Positions 1 through 6,576 of a stretch of DNA of 12,367 bases are shown here, one piece after another (the stretch's first letter is position 1; each line of letters begins with the position of its first letter). The position numbers were made by a program, and so were the translations under genes. Below the pieces are notes generated by a model, which worked only from the letters and a program-made list of their open reading frames with translations, had not been told where the DNA came from and ran no database searches. Origin of the DNA: CAZJPS01 sp964548055 (lineage in GTDB: Bacteria > Patescibacteriota > Gracilibacteria > Peribacterales > Peribacteraceae); contig CAZJPS010000037.1 in assembly GCA_964548055.1 (NCBI GenBank), forward strand, positions 1-12,367, in the 5' to 3' direction.

Positions 1-2
1 AA

Positions 3-290
3 GAAGAATATTTGGAGAAGATGCTCACCATTCAGAATTTTCCATCTCTTACAGAAGAAGAATCTGCAAAAGCACGTCTCCATGCCTTCACGCTCTTTAA
101 TCGCCGCCCTCTCACTATTCGTACCTTCCAGATGATCAAAACATCTGCCGCTGCCACCAGGGAAGCACTCAATTACAATGTGGACATACGAGCAAAGTCA
201 GCTGCAGATATTCAAAAGGCAGAAGACTTCAGAATATTTGCGAATTGGGTGATAGGATCCAAAGAAGAGGATTATCTCTCCCCGCTATGA
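3..290 (+). CDS. Unrecognised protein, C-terminal part (possibly 5' partial)
   Basis: I do not recognise this protein. The frame is open to the left edge of the window, so the gene may begin upstream. Inside the window the first candidate starts are TTG at 12 and ATG at 21, the latter preceded by GGAG only three bases away, which is too close for a good ribosome binding site. From the ATG it would be 89 residues. The visible part is soluble, mixed alpha-helical by composition, and ends in an acidic tail (residues EEDYLSPL). No signal peptide or membrane segment is seen. Its stop codon overlaps the start of the following glycosyltransferase gene as ATGA, so the two are probably translationally coupled and this may be a glycan-related gene. 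That is context, not homology. Confidence 0.55.
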   Translation, partial: EEYLEKMLTIQNFPSLTEEESAKARLHAFTLFNRRPLTIRTFQMIKTSAAATREALNYNVDIRAKSAADIQKAEDFRIFANWVIGSKEEDYLSPL

Positions 291-1258
291 TGCATTTCTG
301 TGCCCTACTCGATACGCATTTCTTGCTGAGGGTTATTGCGCTCCATCGTTCGCTCGAACGCGTACAGAACCCTTTTACGCTGTGGCTGCTGTGTACCGAT
401 CACGAAGTCTACAAGCAATTAACTAGTATCCACCTCCCATCCGTTCGTCTTCTCACACTTGAAGAGCTCGAAAAAACGTATCCATCACTCAAAGCCGTAT
501 TGAACACACGCTCGCGCTATGAATATTTGATGACGTGTAAGCCATTCCTACTTCGGTTTTTACTAGAACAAGAGCCAAATATCAATCTACTCTGTTACAC
601 AGATGGTGATCTGTATTTTTTGAATGATTTCTCTGCGATTGCTGAGGAAATTAGGGATCAGTCGGTTCTCCTCACTCCTCATCACGAAGGACCAACTGTA
701 AAAGCTCCCGGTAAGCACGGGCTCTACAATGCAGGATTTGTTGCAGTTCGCAAAAGTGAAGCTGCACAAAAGATGGTCCATTGGTGGTGTGAAAAAGTTC
801 TTGAATGGTGTTTTGATAGAGTAGAAGGAGAGAAATTCATCGATCAAAAATATCTCGATCGAGTGCCAGAGTTATTTCAGAATGTGCGAATCGCTTCTCA
901 TCCAGGTTTAAACCTCGCACCGTGGAACATTGGTTCACATACCTTTTCTCAAAAGGGAGAGGAAATTTTTGTGGATGGTCAGCCTGTTATTTTCTATCAC
1001 TTCCATGCTCTTAAAAAGCTTGGTCCAGGTTTATACGACACAGGAATCGCTCCCTACAGAACCCCCTGTCCGCCACTTGTTCGTCGATTGATCTATTCTC
1101 CGTATATTCGCGAGTTGCAGAAAATACGGACATGGCTCAAGAAGACGTATGGTTTTCAAGCAGATGTGGGAACAGTCCGAAAAGAGAATAGTCCTATGAA
1201 GTCGTTGCCACTTGCGATTTCGAGGTTGAGGAAAGGGCAGTGGCTTATTCGTTTGTAG
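287..1258 (+). CDS. GT-A fold glycosyltransferase (family 8-like / nucleotide-diphospho-sugar transferase)
   Basis: Predicted cytoplasmic glycosyltransferase that uses a nucleotide sugar; donor and acceptor are unknown. From ATG 287 it is 323 residues. The N-terminus (MHFCALLDTHFLLRVIALH) matches the start of a bacterial family of GT8-like enzymes. A metal-binding DxD motif is seen as YTDGDLYF, with Asp106 and Asp108, where relatives usually have DADLYFF. Further family-like segments are WWCEKVLEWC near 166, DQKYLD near 186, APWN near 211 and FYHFHALK near 236. A basic C-terminal tail of about 60 residues may contact membrane or partner. The frame is open back to 245, but the start at 287 (or 290) gives the family-like N-terminus and overlaps the upstream stop as ATGA. 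It ends nine bases from the convergent epimerase gene, with no obvious terminator between them. Confidence 0.85.
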   Translation: MMHFCALLDTHFLLRVIALHRSLERVQNPFTLWLLCTDHEVYKQLTSIHLPSVRLLTLEELEKTYPSLKAVLNTRSRYEYLMTCKPFLLRFLLEQEPNINLLCYTDGDLYFLNDFSAIAEEIRDQSVLLTPHHEGPTVKAPGKHGLYNAGFVAVRKSEAAQKMVHWWCEKVLEWCFDRVEGEKFIDQKYLDRVPELFQNVRIASHPGLNLAPWNIGSHTFSQKGEEIFVDGQPVIFYHFHALKKLGPGLYDTGIAPYRTPCPPLVRRLIYSPYIRELQKIRTWLKKTYGFQADVGTVRKENSPMKSLPLAISRLRKGQWLIRL

Positions 1259-1267
1259 CTGGTACCC

Positions 1268-2182
1268 TTACATATTCTTCTCATACCACTCCGCCGTCTT
1301 CTGAATCCCTTCTTCAAAAGATACCGTAGGTGCGTAATTCAGGGCTTTTTTCGCTCTTCCGATATCCGCAATATAATTCGTCACTTCTCCTCTGCGCGAA
1401 GGCGCTGGCTTGATGATGGAAGTGCTTCCAAGTAGCTGTTTCACGCGTTCTGCTAGATGCAGGATGGTCGTTCCTTCTCCAAATGCCAAGTTATACGTTC
1501 CATTCTTGGCCGTCTCAAATTTTTCGATGCCGGAAATGATGCCGGCAACGGTGTCATCGATATACGTGAAGTCCAAACATTTCTTCTCTCCAAAAATCGT
1601 GAGAGGCTCATTATTTTTTGCAAGGCGCAAGAAGAGGGGAATCACGCGGTTGCTATCGTCGTACATGCCGTACACGTTACTAAAGCGGAAGATGATGTGC
1701 GCAATGTCGTAGCAACGAGTGTAGGATTCCACGAGCGCTTCTCCGGCCACTTTGCTAGCGGTATACGGGCTTTCGCAGTATTCCAGGTGCACCATTTCTT
1801 CGCTGTATCGATCTTGATGTCCTTCGTTTCCGTATACTTCCCGAGAAGAAGCGAAAATAAAGCGAGGAATCTTTTTTTGACGCGCGAGCTCGAGTGCATT
1901 GAACACGGTGAGCATGTTGTCTTTCGCTCTGGATGGATCTTCCACCAAATCGTACACGCGCGCATTGGCGGCTAGGTGCACAATGACATCAAATGTTGGC
2001 AAGTTTGCCTTCTCAATCGCATTCCAATCACGCAGATCAATAAGAGTCGTGATTTTGTTGATAGAAGGCTGCCACTTGTTTTTTACCCAATCTATTCCGG
2101 CTACAGTATGCCCTTTTTCCAATAGCTTCTCGCAAAGCCTCGTTCCAATCGTGCCGGAGCTGCCTGTGACAAGTATCTCCAT
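1268..2182 (-). CDS. NAD-dependent epimerase/dehydratase (extended SDR, sugar nucleotide)
   Basis: Extended short-chain dehydrogenase acting on a nucleotide sugar, of the GalE/RmlB-like group; the exact substrate cannot be told. It is 304 residues from ATG at 2182. The Rossmann motif GSSGTIG is at residues 7-13 right after the first strand (MEILVT), the Ser segment ASSREVYG at 111-118 and the catalytic pair YTASK with Tyr140 and Lys144. RFSNVYG near 166 and FTYIDD near 205 are typical of the family. The frame also contains a TTG at 2218, but ATG 2182 places the glycine motif where family members have it. It lies 46 bases downstream of the coiled-coil protein gene on the same strand and could be co-transcribed with it. 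No Shine-Dalgarno sequence is visible. Likely role: supply of a modified sugar for the surrounding glycosyltransferases. Confidence 0.85.
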   Translation of the reverse strand: MEILVTGSSGTIGTRLCEKLLEKGHTVAGIDWVKNKWQPSINKITTLIDLRDWNAIEKANLPTFDVIVHLAANARVYDLVEDPSRAKDNMLTVFNALELARQKKIPRFIFASSREVYGNEGHQDRYSEEMVHLEYCESPYTASKVAGEALVESYTRCYDIAHIIFRFSNVYGMYDDSNRVIPLFLRLAKNNEPLTIFGEKKCLDFTYIDDTVAGIISGIEKFETAKNGTYNLAFGEGTTILHLAERVKQLLGSTSIIKPAPSRRGEVTNYIADIGRAKKALNYAPTVSFEEGIQKTAEWYEKNM

Positions 2183-2228
2183 CCAATCTAGTGTGGGGCT
2201 GAGTTCGCTTTGCTGCAAGAGGTTATAA

Positions 2229-2909
2229 TCACTTCTTCTCGCTCTCCCTCTTTTTTTCTTGCAGACGTTCCAGTGCGACCAATACGTCTGCCCATATCGA
2301 TTCTAGTGGGCCAGCATCAAACTTTAAAAGAGTAAGCGTAACGTTATGACTTCTTAAGCGTTCCTCTTCCTCATCTGTGCGATTCTTTTTTTCCCTGAGA
2401 ATGCCGATTGCTTCTTGAGCATGCTTTTCCTCTTCCTTCCAAAAGTCTTGGCGTTCTCGTATTCGCTTTTTTGCTTTTTCCAGTAATTCGATCGCTACGT
2501 CAATATTCTCCAAGCTTGTTCCTTCCGGATGTCGTAAATCGAGAAACGGGTTCTCATGACGAACGGGATAGACACTGTTGAGCGTACTTTTTACACGCCG
2601 AATAATATCCAGAACTTTTTCAGTTTGGGTCTCTATCACCTCGAGTCCATTTTTTTTGATATTTTTGTTATTCGTGTCTACGGTTCCCAGCGCAGCTATA
2701 TTGGAATGTGGTCCACCATTGAATATTCCAGCCTGAGGAGCTCCATCACGAGAAATAAGACAAAGTATAGATACGGCAGCTATTTTCCCTATTCTTCGTA
2801 CTTGTCGTTCGATCCACTCTACAGGTTCTGGCCTCAAAGGCTTCTTTGCAGCATCAGTAACAGGGATTTCTTCGGTAGGAAAATTACCAGGTCCAATAGT
2901 ATCGCTCAT
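2229..2909 (-). CDS. Unknown protein with one membrane segment and a charged coiled-coil tail
   Basis: I recognise no family. The 226-residue protein has a polar, Pro-rich N-terminus, a hydrophobic stretch at about residues 40-53 (IGKIAAVSILCLIS) preceded by Arg38 and Arg39, then a Gly/Asn-rich linker to about 85. A highly charged helical region runs from about 134 to the end, rich in Glu, Lys and Arg with heptad-like spacing. This suggests a single-pass membrane protein with a coiled-coil domain; positive charges before the segment would put the C-terminus outside, but the segment is short and this is uncertain. ATG 2909 lies in a very AT-rich promoter region. The gene is divergent from the GT2-GtrA gene and 46 bases upstream of the epimerase gene. 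Confidence 0.75.
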   Translation of the reverse strand: MSDTIGPGNFPTEEIPVTDAAKKPLRPEPVEWIERQVRRIGKIAAVSILCLISRDGAPQAGIFNGGPHSNIAALGTVDTNNKNIKKNGLEVIETQTEKVLDIIRRVKSTLNSVYPVRHENPFLDLRHPEGTSLENIDVAIELLEKAKKRIRERQDFWKEEEKHAQEAIGILREKKNRTDEEEERLRSHNVTLTLLKFDAGPLESIWADVLVALERLQEKKRESEKK

Positions 2910-2911
2910 AT

Positions 2912-2944
2912 ATTATATATTAAATAAATTTATAATTTTGTCAA
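2912..2944 (-). promoter_or_regulatory. Promoter of the coiled-coil protein gene
   Basis: On the minus strand a perfect TTGACA lies at 2944-2939 and a perfect TATAAT at 2917-2912, 21 bases apart and only two bases from the ATG. A better-spaced alternative -10 is TAATAT (2922-2917), 16 bases from the TTGACA and seven bases from the ATG. Either reading gives a very short or absent leader. The plus-strand view of the same box is TTGTCAA, a near-palindrome. Confidence 0.5.
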
Positions 2945-2976
2945 TATCCATCCACCTTATCAAAGATGTTTATCGT

Positions 2977-2982
2977 TAGAAT
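2977..2982 (+). promoter_or_regulatory. -10 box TAGAAT placed for a leaderless GT2-GtrA mRNA
   Basis: TAGAAT matches TATAAT at five of six positions and ends exactly six bases before the GTG start at 2989. The usual distance from -10 box to transcription start would put +1 on the start codon. The TAG of this box is also the in-frame stop that makes GTG 2989 the first possible start. No clear -35 box is seen. Confidence 0.45.
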
Positions 2983-2988
2983 GTATAC

Positions 2989-4080
2989 GTGCTTTCCCTC
3001 ATTCTCCCTACCTACAACGAATCCGAAAGCCTTCGGGAGCTTATCCCGCGTATTTCTGAAGCTCTTAAAGATATTCCACACGAAATTATTGTGGTGGATG
3101 ACGATTCGCCCGATCGCACGTGGGAGATGGCCCAAGAGCTTTCGCACGAATATGGATCAGTGCGAGTGATTCGAAGAGTAGGACGCAGAGGGCTTTCTTC
3201 TGCTGTTATCGAAGGATTTTTATCGGCAACAGGCTCCGTACTTGCTGTGTGTGATGCGGATGGTCAGCACGACACATTACTGCTTCCCGCGCTTTATAAT
3301 TCAGTCTTAAACACAAAAGGCGTCGCAATCGGGTCTAGATATATCGAAGGAGGAAGCGTGGGGGAGTGGGATGAGCGGCGCCACACACTCAGTCGGCTTG
3401 CCACAGGTCTTGCAGTGAAATTGTGTAAAGTGAGAGTAAAAGATCCTATGAGCGGCTTTTTTGCTATCGATCGCAGTCTATTTGAACGAACTTTCCGTAC
3501 CCTCAATCCCAAAGGTTTCAAAATTCTTCTGGATCTGCTTATTCATGTTCCCAAAGATACGAAAGTGGAAGAATTGCCCTTCACATTTGGGAAGCGAACA
3601 CATGGGGAAAGCAAGCTTTCACGGAGAGTGCAGATTGAATTCATAGAATATTTGTACGATTCCGCATTTGGACGTTTTATTCCTCTTACACTTCTGAAGT
3701 ACTGCATCGTAGGAGCCATTGGTGTTGTGGTGCATTTAAGTGTGTATTTTGGTGTGTCTCGCATACTGCTTGGAGAAACACAGGCGGATTTACCGAATGT
3801 GTCGTTGCCACTGCTTGCGGGCATAGAAGCTGCGATCATTTTCAATTTCCTTCTGAATAACTCGTGGACATTTGCAACAGTGAAACTGAGAGGAATGCGT
3901 GCCATCACAGGTTTCCTCACTTTCAACATTGCATGTCTCATTGGAGCGCTGGCCAATTATGGTGTTACCTATTTCCTGTATGCCCGTGGTAGCTCAGAAA
4001 TAGCGAGCCTGGTAATTGGAGCTGCTATTGGAATGGTATGGAACTATACGATGAGTAGGTTGATTACGTGGAGAGTGTAA
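2989..4080 (+). CDS. Polyprenyl-phosphate glycosyltransferase (GT2, DPM1/GtrB-like) fused to a GtrA domain
   Basis: Predicted membrane enzyme that moves a sugar from a nucleotide donor to a polyprenyl phosphate and, through its second domain, helps flip the product. The GT2 domain fills residues 1-230: PTYNES at 7-12, VVDDDSPDRT at 35-44, the catalytic DADGQH at 89-94, DPMSGFFA at 152-159 and GKRTHGESKL at 201-210, all typical of dolichyl-phosphate mannosyltransferase/GtrB-type enzymes. The GtrA domain (about 236-363) has four hydrophobic segments, near 236-262, 277-292, 305-330 and 338-356, with the FNFLLNNSWTF signature at 285-295. At 363 residues it fits known DPM1-GtrA fusions. GTG 2989 is the only possible start because an in-frame TAG lies just upstream; there is no Shine-Dalgarno. 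The next gene begins two bases after the stop, so this heads a three-gene operon. Confidence 0.9.
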   Translation: MLSLILPTYNESESLRELIPRISEALKDIPHEIIVVDDDSPDRTWEMAQELSHEYGSVRVIRRVGRRGLSSAVIEGFLSATGSVLAVCDADGQHDTLLLPALYNSVLNTKGVAIGSRYIEGGSVGEWDERRHTLSRLATGLAVKLCKVRVKDPMSGFFAIDRSLFERTFRTLNPKGFKILLDLLIHVPKDTKVEELPFTFGKRTHGESKLSRRVQIEFIEYLYDSAFGRFIPLTLLKYCIVGAIGVVVHLSVYFGVSRILLGETQADLPNVSLPLLAGIEAAIIFNFLLNNSWTFATVKLRGMRAITGFLTFNIACLIGALANYGVTYFLYARGSSEIASLVIGAAIGMVWNYTMSRLITWRV

Positions 4081-4081
4081 A

Positions 4082-4402
4082 ATGTCTACCATGCATCTCT
4101 CGCCCCGCTGGCAACGATTTCTTTTTATACTTTTTCTGTGTGCAATCACAATCCCTGTAGCAGTAAAAATTTGGGCCATTCGTCCGCTCTACATAGATTT
4201 TGCGAAACGGCAAAAACTGCAACACACTCTGCGCACGATTGCCGATGAACAAGGGTGGCTTCTTTCGGATATTTCCATAGAACAGATTCGAGGGAACACG
4301 GTTGTGATTGAGCATAGGTTCCATATTCGCGGAGAGGATCCGGAGAACTGTTTTACATTTGATCTTCCCTCATCCCATCTCACGCCGTGCGTACCATTGT
4401 AA
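4082..4402 (+). CDS. Small single-pass membrane protein of the glycosylation cassette, family unknown
   Basis: This 106-residue protein is not recognised. It has one hydrophobic segment at about residues 13-32 (within FLFILFLCAITIPVAVKIW), preceded by Arg9 and Arg12, so the remaining 70 residues probably face outside. That part is a mixed alpha/beta domain with no motif I can name; Cys90 and Cys103 are near the end. ATG 4082 follows the upstream stop by one base and the gene overlaps the next one by 16 bases, so it is tightly coupled to the GT2-GtrA and GT-C genes. A partner or accessory subunit of the extracytoplasmic glycosyltransferase is an inference from position and topology only. Confidence 0.75.
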   Translation: MSTMHLSPRWQRFLFILFLCAITIPVAVKIWAIRPLYIDFAKRQKLQHTLRTIADEQGWLLSDISIEQIRGNTVVIEHRFHIRGEDPENCFTFDLPSSHLTPCVPL

Positions 4403-5565
4403 GAATCATCGGCCTTGAGGCGTATGCAATTATTCTGGCTCTTTTGCATGGGCTAGGGGGTGTGCGAACGGATGAAGCCAAATATCTTTTGAATATTCCC
4501 TATCCGCATCCACCTTTTTTGCGGTCAGCGATGTCTTTTACAGAAAGCATTCCGTTTCAGGACACATTGCTTCGAATTTTACTAGCAACTCTCTTCATTC
4601 AATCCGTGTGGTTTGTGTGGGATATGAGCTGTCTCTTCTGTACCAGAGAACGCCTCGCAGCCTCAGCTGCCTGGCTTTTTTCTGCTGGCATTATTTTGTA
4701 TACCGGTTCTGTATTGCTCGCGCCTGTGAATGCTGTAGAGGGCCTTATCCTCCTCTGGTTTTTGTCTCGTCCAGATATTGTCCGAACATATCCACTCATC
4801 CCATCGCTCTTCTGGCTTGCGTCTCTGTTTACTGGATACCAAGCAGTGCTCTATCTGCCCATTGCCGTCGCGATGTTTTACAGAGCAGAGTTTCGGATAC
4901 GAGATGTTCTCCTCTTTAGTATCGGACCATTCCTTTTGCTCATTCTCTACACCCTCAGCAGCCCCATCATCATGGCGAGCATTCTGCATCACGGGGGAGA
5001 GGATTTAGATTCATCTTTGGCGTACCGCGCATTCCATACGGTCAGATTATGGATGATTGGAGGCAGCGGCATCGTAAGCGCCATCGGAACAGTCGGGATT
5101 ATTCGTTCCCGCAGATGGGAACTGATCCTGTCATTCCTCTTCGTTTTCTGTTTTATTATCCTGAATTGGTTTGAATATTACTCACCGCTCTTTGTACCAC
5201 TTTTGGTTGCTGGAGTCATTTCTCTTTTTGCAAAGCGCTCACTTTCACCGCACATCACCTATGTGCTCGTCCCTGTCTCTATCGTCTTCGTGATGGCTTT
5301 TTCCTACAGCATGCCGCCATCTACGGCGCGGGTTGTGATGCGCAGAGTGAATCAAACAATAAAGCCCGGTGATGAAATCCTCATTCAAGGTTCTTTTGGT
5401 CATGAGTGGCAGTACGAAAGTCGTAATCCGATTCTGCGCTTCAAACCAGAATTTGTTGCTGAATCTGCAGCGGTTATTTGTCTGAATGATTGTCTAGGGA
5501 TGAAAAGTCGGCAGGGATGGGAATTGATAAACGGGTTACCTATAGAAGTGTATATAAAACGATAG
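4387..5565 (+). CDS. GT-C/PMT-like polytopic membrane glycosyltransferase
   Basis: Predicted integral membrane glycosyltransferase that takes a sugar from a lipid-phosphate carrier on the outer face of the membrane. It is 392 residues with about nine or ten hydrophobic segments (around 8-24, 60-80, 92-112, 115-127, 138-165, 174-195, 222-240, 245-262, 265-282 and 290-308) and a C-terminal soluble domain of about 80 residues. The first loop carries RTDEAKYL with Asp29 and Glu30, and PHPPFLR at 40-46; an acidic pair and an HPP motif in this loop are typical of GT39/ArnT-like enzymes. Overall similarity to named families is weak, so substrate is unknown. GTG 4387 is taken as start, inside the end of the preceding gene. 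Together with the upstream GtrA fusion it resembles a Gtr-type lipid-linked glycosylation system. Confidence 0.75.
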   Translation: MRTIVRIIGLEAYAIILALLHGLGGVRTDEAKYLLNIPYPHPPFLRSAMSFTESIPFQDTLLRILLATLFIQSVWFVWDMSCLFCTRERLAASAAWLFSAGIILYTGSVLLAPVNAVEGLILLWFLSRPDIVRTYPLIPSLFWLASLFTGYQAVLYLPIAVAMFYRAEFRIRDVLLFSIGPFLLLILYTLSSPIIMASILHHGGEDLDSSLAYRAFHTVRLWMIGGSGIVSAIGTVGIIRSRRWELILSFLFVFCFIILNWFEYYSPLFVPLLVAGVISLFAKRSLSPHITYVLVPVSIVFVMAFSYSMPPSTARVVMRRVNQTIKPGDEILIQGSFGHEWQYESRNPILRFKPEFVAESAAVICLNDCLGMKSRQGWELINGLPIEVYIKR

Positions 5566-5584
5566 GTTCTGATGTCCTCAGAAC
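5566..5584 (+). repeat. Perfect hairpin directly after the GT-C gene
   Basis: GTTCTGA and TCAGAAC form a perfect seven-base-pair stem around the loop TGTCC, starting on the base after the stop codon of the glycosyltransferase operon. No T-run follows, so it is not a standard intrinsic terminator. It may stabilise the 3' end of the mRNA or act as a weak end signal. Confidence 0.4.
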
Positions 5585-5669
5585 GCCCATTGTCGCTATC
5601 AGATGAGATAAAAAACGCCTACATGCATTTTTTCTGTATCGCCTGATCTTTCCGATGCATTGTTTGTGT

Positions 5670-5686
5670 CCATGATGTGATCATGG
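5670..5686. repeat. Palindrome CCATGAT-GTG-ATCATGG over the transposase start
   Basis: Perfect seven-base arms surround GTG. That GTG (5677) is the first possible start of the transposase gene, and the alternative ATG (5683) lies in the right arm. The site could be an operator or an mRNA hairpin hiding the start. It is short enough that chance cannot be excluded. Confidence 0.4.
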
Positions 5687-6252
5687 TTTTTCATAACGCA
5701 TCAGAGGAATCGATTCATTTTCACGGCAAATATCGTATTCCATCCACCAGATTGCCAGGATGGGATTACGGAGGCCTTGGAAAATATTTCATCACCATTT
5801 GTACCAAACCACGGTTACCGTGGTTTGGGCAGGTTCGAAATAAACATATGCATTTATCAAGAGAAGGACAGATTATCGACACATGTTGGCGTTTCATTCC
5901 CGCGTTGTACCCGCATATTACATTAGACGCCCACATCGTGATGCCCGATCATTTTCACGGCATTGTGATCATCGATTGGCCCGATGATTCCGTGTATTAC
6001 CATTCCATTGATGAAAACGCATCATGGAAATCCGGATGTTTGGGTGTGATCATCAACCAATTCAAAGGCATATGCACAAAACGCATCCGCAAAACCGGAA
6101 ACGATGAATTTTTATGGCAACCCCGATACCACGATCGCATCATCCGCGATCCCGATGGCATGAACCGTGTGCGACGGTACATCCAACAAAACCCGGCGAA
6201 TTGGAAATACGGCCGCAACGATACATCGGTGCCGGGGGATGGGGTGGTGTGA
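5677..6252 (+). CDS. REP-associated tyrosine transposase (RAYT, Y1_Tnp, HUH nuclease)
   Basis: Single-strand DNA nuclease/transposase of the IS200-like Y1 family, the group that handles REP hairpins. It has 191 residues. The HUH motif is seen in MPDHFHGIV (89-97) with His92 and His94; LWQPRYHDRIIRD (146-158) contains Tyr151, the likely nucleophile judged by its distance from the HUH motif; RRYIQQNPANW (166-176) is a RAYT hallmark. The N-terminal GKYFITICTK (35-44) is the family's first strand. The length and motifs appear intact, so it may be active. Start GTG 5677 or ATG 5683 cannot be separated. It is a lone gene between the glycosylation operon and the UDP-sugar genes, and a REP hairpin with a GTAG end lies 64 bases after its stop, the expected substrate of such enzymes. 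Confidence 0.9.
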   Translation: MIMVFHNASEESIHFHGKYRIPSTRLPGWDYGGLGKYFITICTKPRLPWFGQVRNKHMHLSREGQIIDTCWRFIPALYPHITLDAHIVMPDHFHGIVIIDWPDDSVYYHSIDENASWKSGCLGVIINQFKGICTKRIRKTGNDEFLWQPRYHDRIIRDPDGMNRVRRYIQQNPANWKYGRNDTSVPGDGVV

Positions 6253-6316
6253 ACCCGTATGACATTTCCAAACGGTACGTCATTCATGTTAATAATGTTG
6301 TTGATGTTTTGCCCCG

Positions 6317-6343
6317 GTAGACGCCCCAGTGGGGCGTCTCTAC
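6317..6343. repeat. REP-type hairpin with GTAG/CTAC ends
   Basis: A perfect palindrome AGACGCCCCA-G-TGGGGCGTCT is flanked by GTAG on the left and CTAC on the right. Read from the right strand the element begins GTAGAGACGCCCC, a form of REP known from many genomes that encode RAYT proteins. The GTAG tetranucleotide at the base of the stem is the guide sequence recognised by E. coli-type RAYTs. Its position 64 bases after the transposase stop supports a functional pair. Confidence 0.75.
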
Positions 6344-6344
6344 A

Positions 6345-6522
6345 ACATACAAAATCAAAACAACGTACGAATACGGGACAAAACCCAATATGTCGATAAC
6401 GTAACCAACGACATACAAAAACAAAACATCATGCGAAAACGGGGTAATACGCCATATGTCGATAACGTAACCAACGACATACAAAAACAAAACAACGTGC
6501 GAAAACGAAACAACGCGCAATA
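6345..6522 (+). repeat. 66-bp tandem repeat, about 2.7 copies
   Basis: Units begin at 6345, 6411 and 6477, each with ACATACAAAA(A/T)CAAAAC; the last copy is cut short. Within each unit about 39 bases are nearly identical and about 26 bases have drifted. Two copies of TATGTCG-N13-CGACATA (6389-6415 and 6455-6481) form seven-base-pair hairpins at the unit junctions. Because 66 is a multiple of three, both strands stay open across the array (plus strand 6329-6523 gives a 22-residue repeat with YVDNVTNDIQ; minus strand 6538-6284). I do not regard either frame as a proven gene. The interval 6253-6571 holds only this array and the REP hairpin. Confidence 0.8.
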
Positions 6523-6559
6523 GATGAATATTATCCAATCACGACGCACATGCACGTCA

Positions 6560-6576
6560 TATAAACGCGTTTTATA
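6560..6576. repeat. AT-rich near-palindrome at the 3' end of the epimerase gene
   Basis: TATAAACGCGTTTTATA is a near-perfect palindrome with one extra T, overlapping the stop codon of the minus-strand epimerase gene. It lacks a GC-rich stem, so a terminator role is doubtful. Confidence 0.25.

Noticed and set aside
1457..1975. Plus-strand 172-residue frame opposite the epimerase gene
   Set aside because: It lies entirely antisense to a well-supported SDR enzyme, has no recognisable motif and is a shadow of its codon pattern. Other long antisense frames over ugd, ahcY and the glycosyltransferases were left out for the same reason.
2183..2232. TATAAC before the epimerase gene as its promoter with TTG 2218 as start
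   Set aside because: Spacing to the TTG is too short for a start there, and the extra 12 residues would precede a Rossmann strand that normally begins the protein. ATG 2182 is preferred.
5596..5632. A-run and T-run around 5609-5632 as an intrinsic terminator
   Set aside because: The A and T runs could pair, but the bases between them (CGCCTACATGCA) do not make a GC-rich stem, so the evidence is too weak to call.
6345..6522. CRISPR-like array with about 39-base repeats and 26-base spacers
   Set aside because: The three candidate spacers are clearly related to each other in sequence, so they are drifted parts of a 66-base tandem unit. There are fewer than three full units and no cas gene.
6284..6538. 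Minus-strand 84-residue hydrophobic repeat protein
   Set aside because: The frame is open only because the tandem unit is a multiple of three and it runs through the REP hairpin; no start signal supports it. The plus-strand frame 6329-6523 starts inside the hairpin and is treated the same way.
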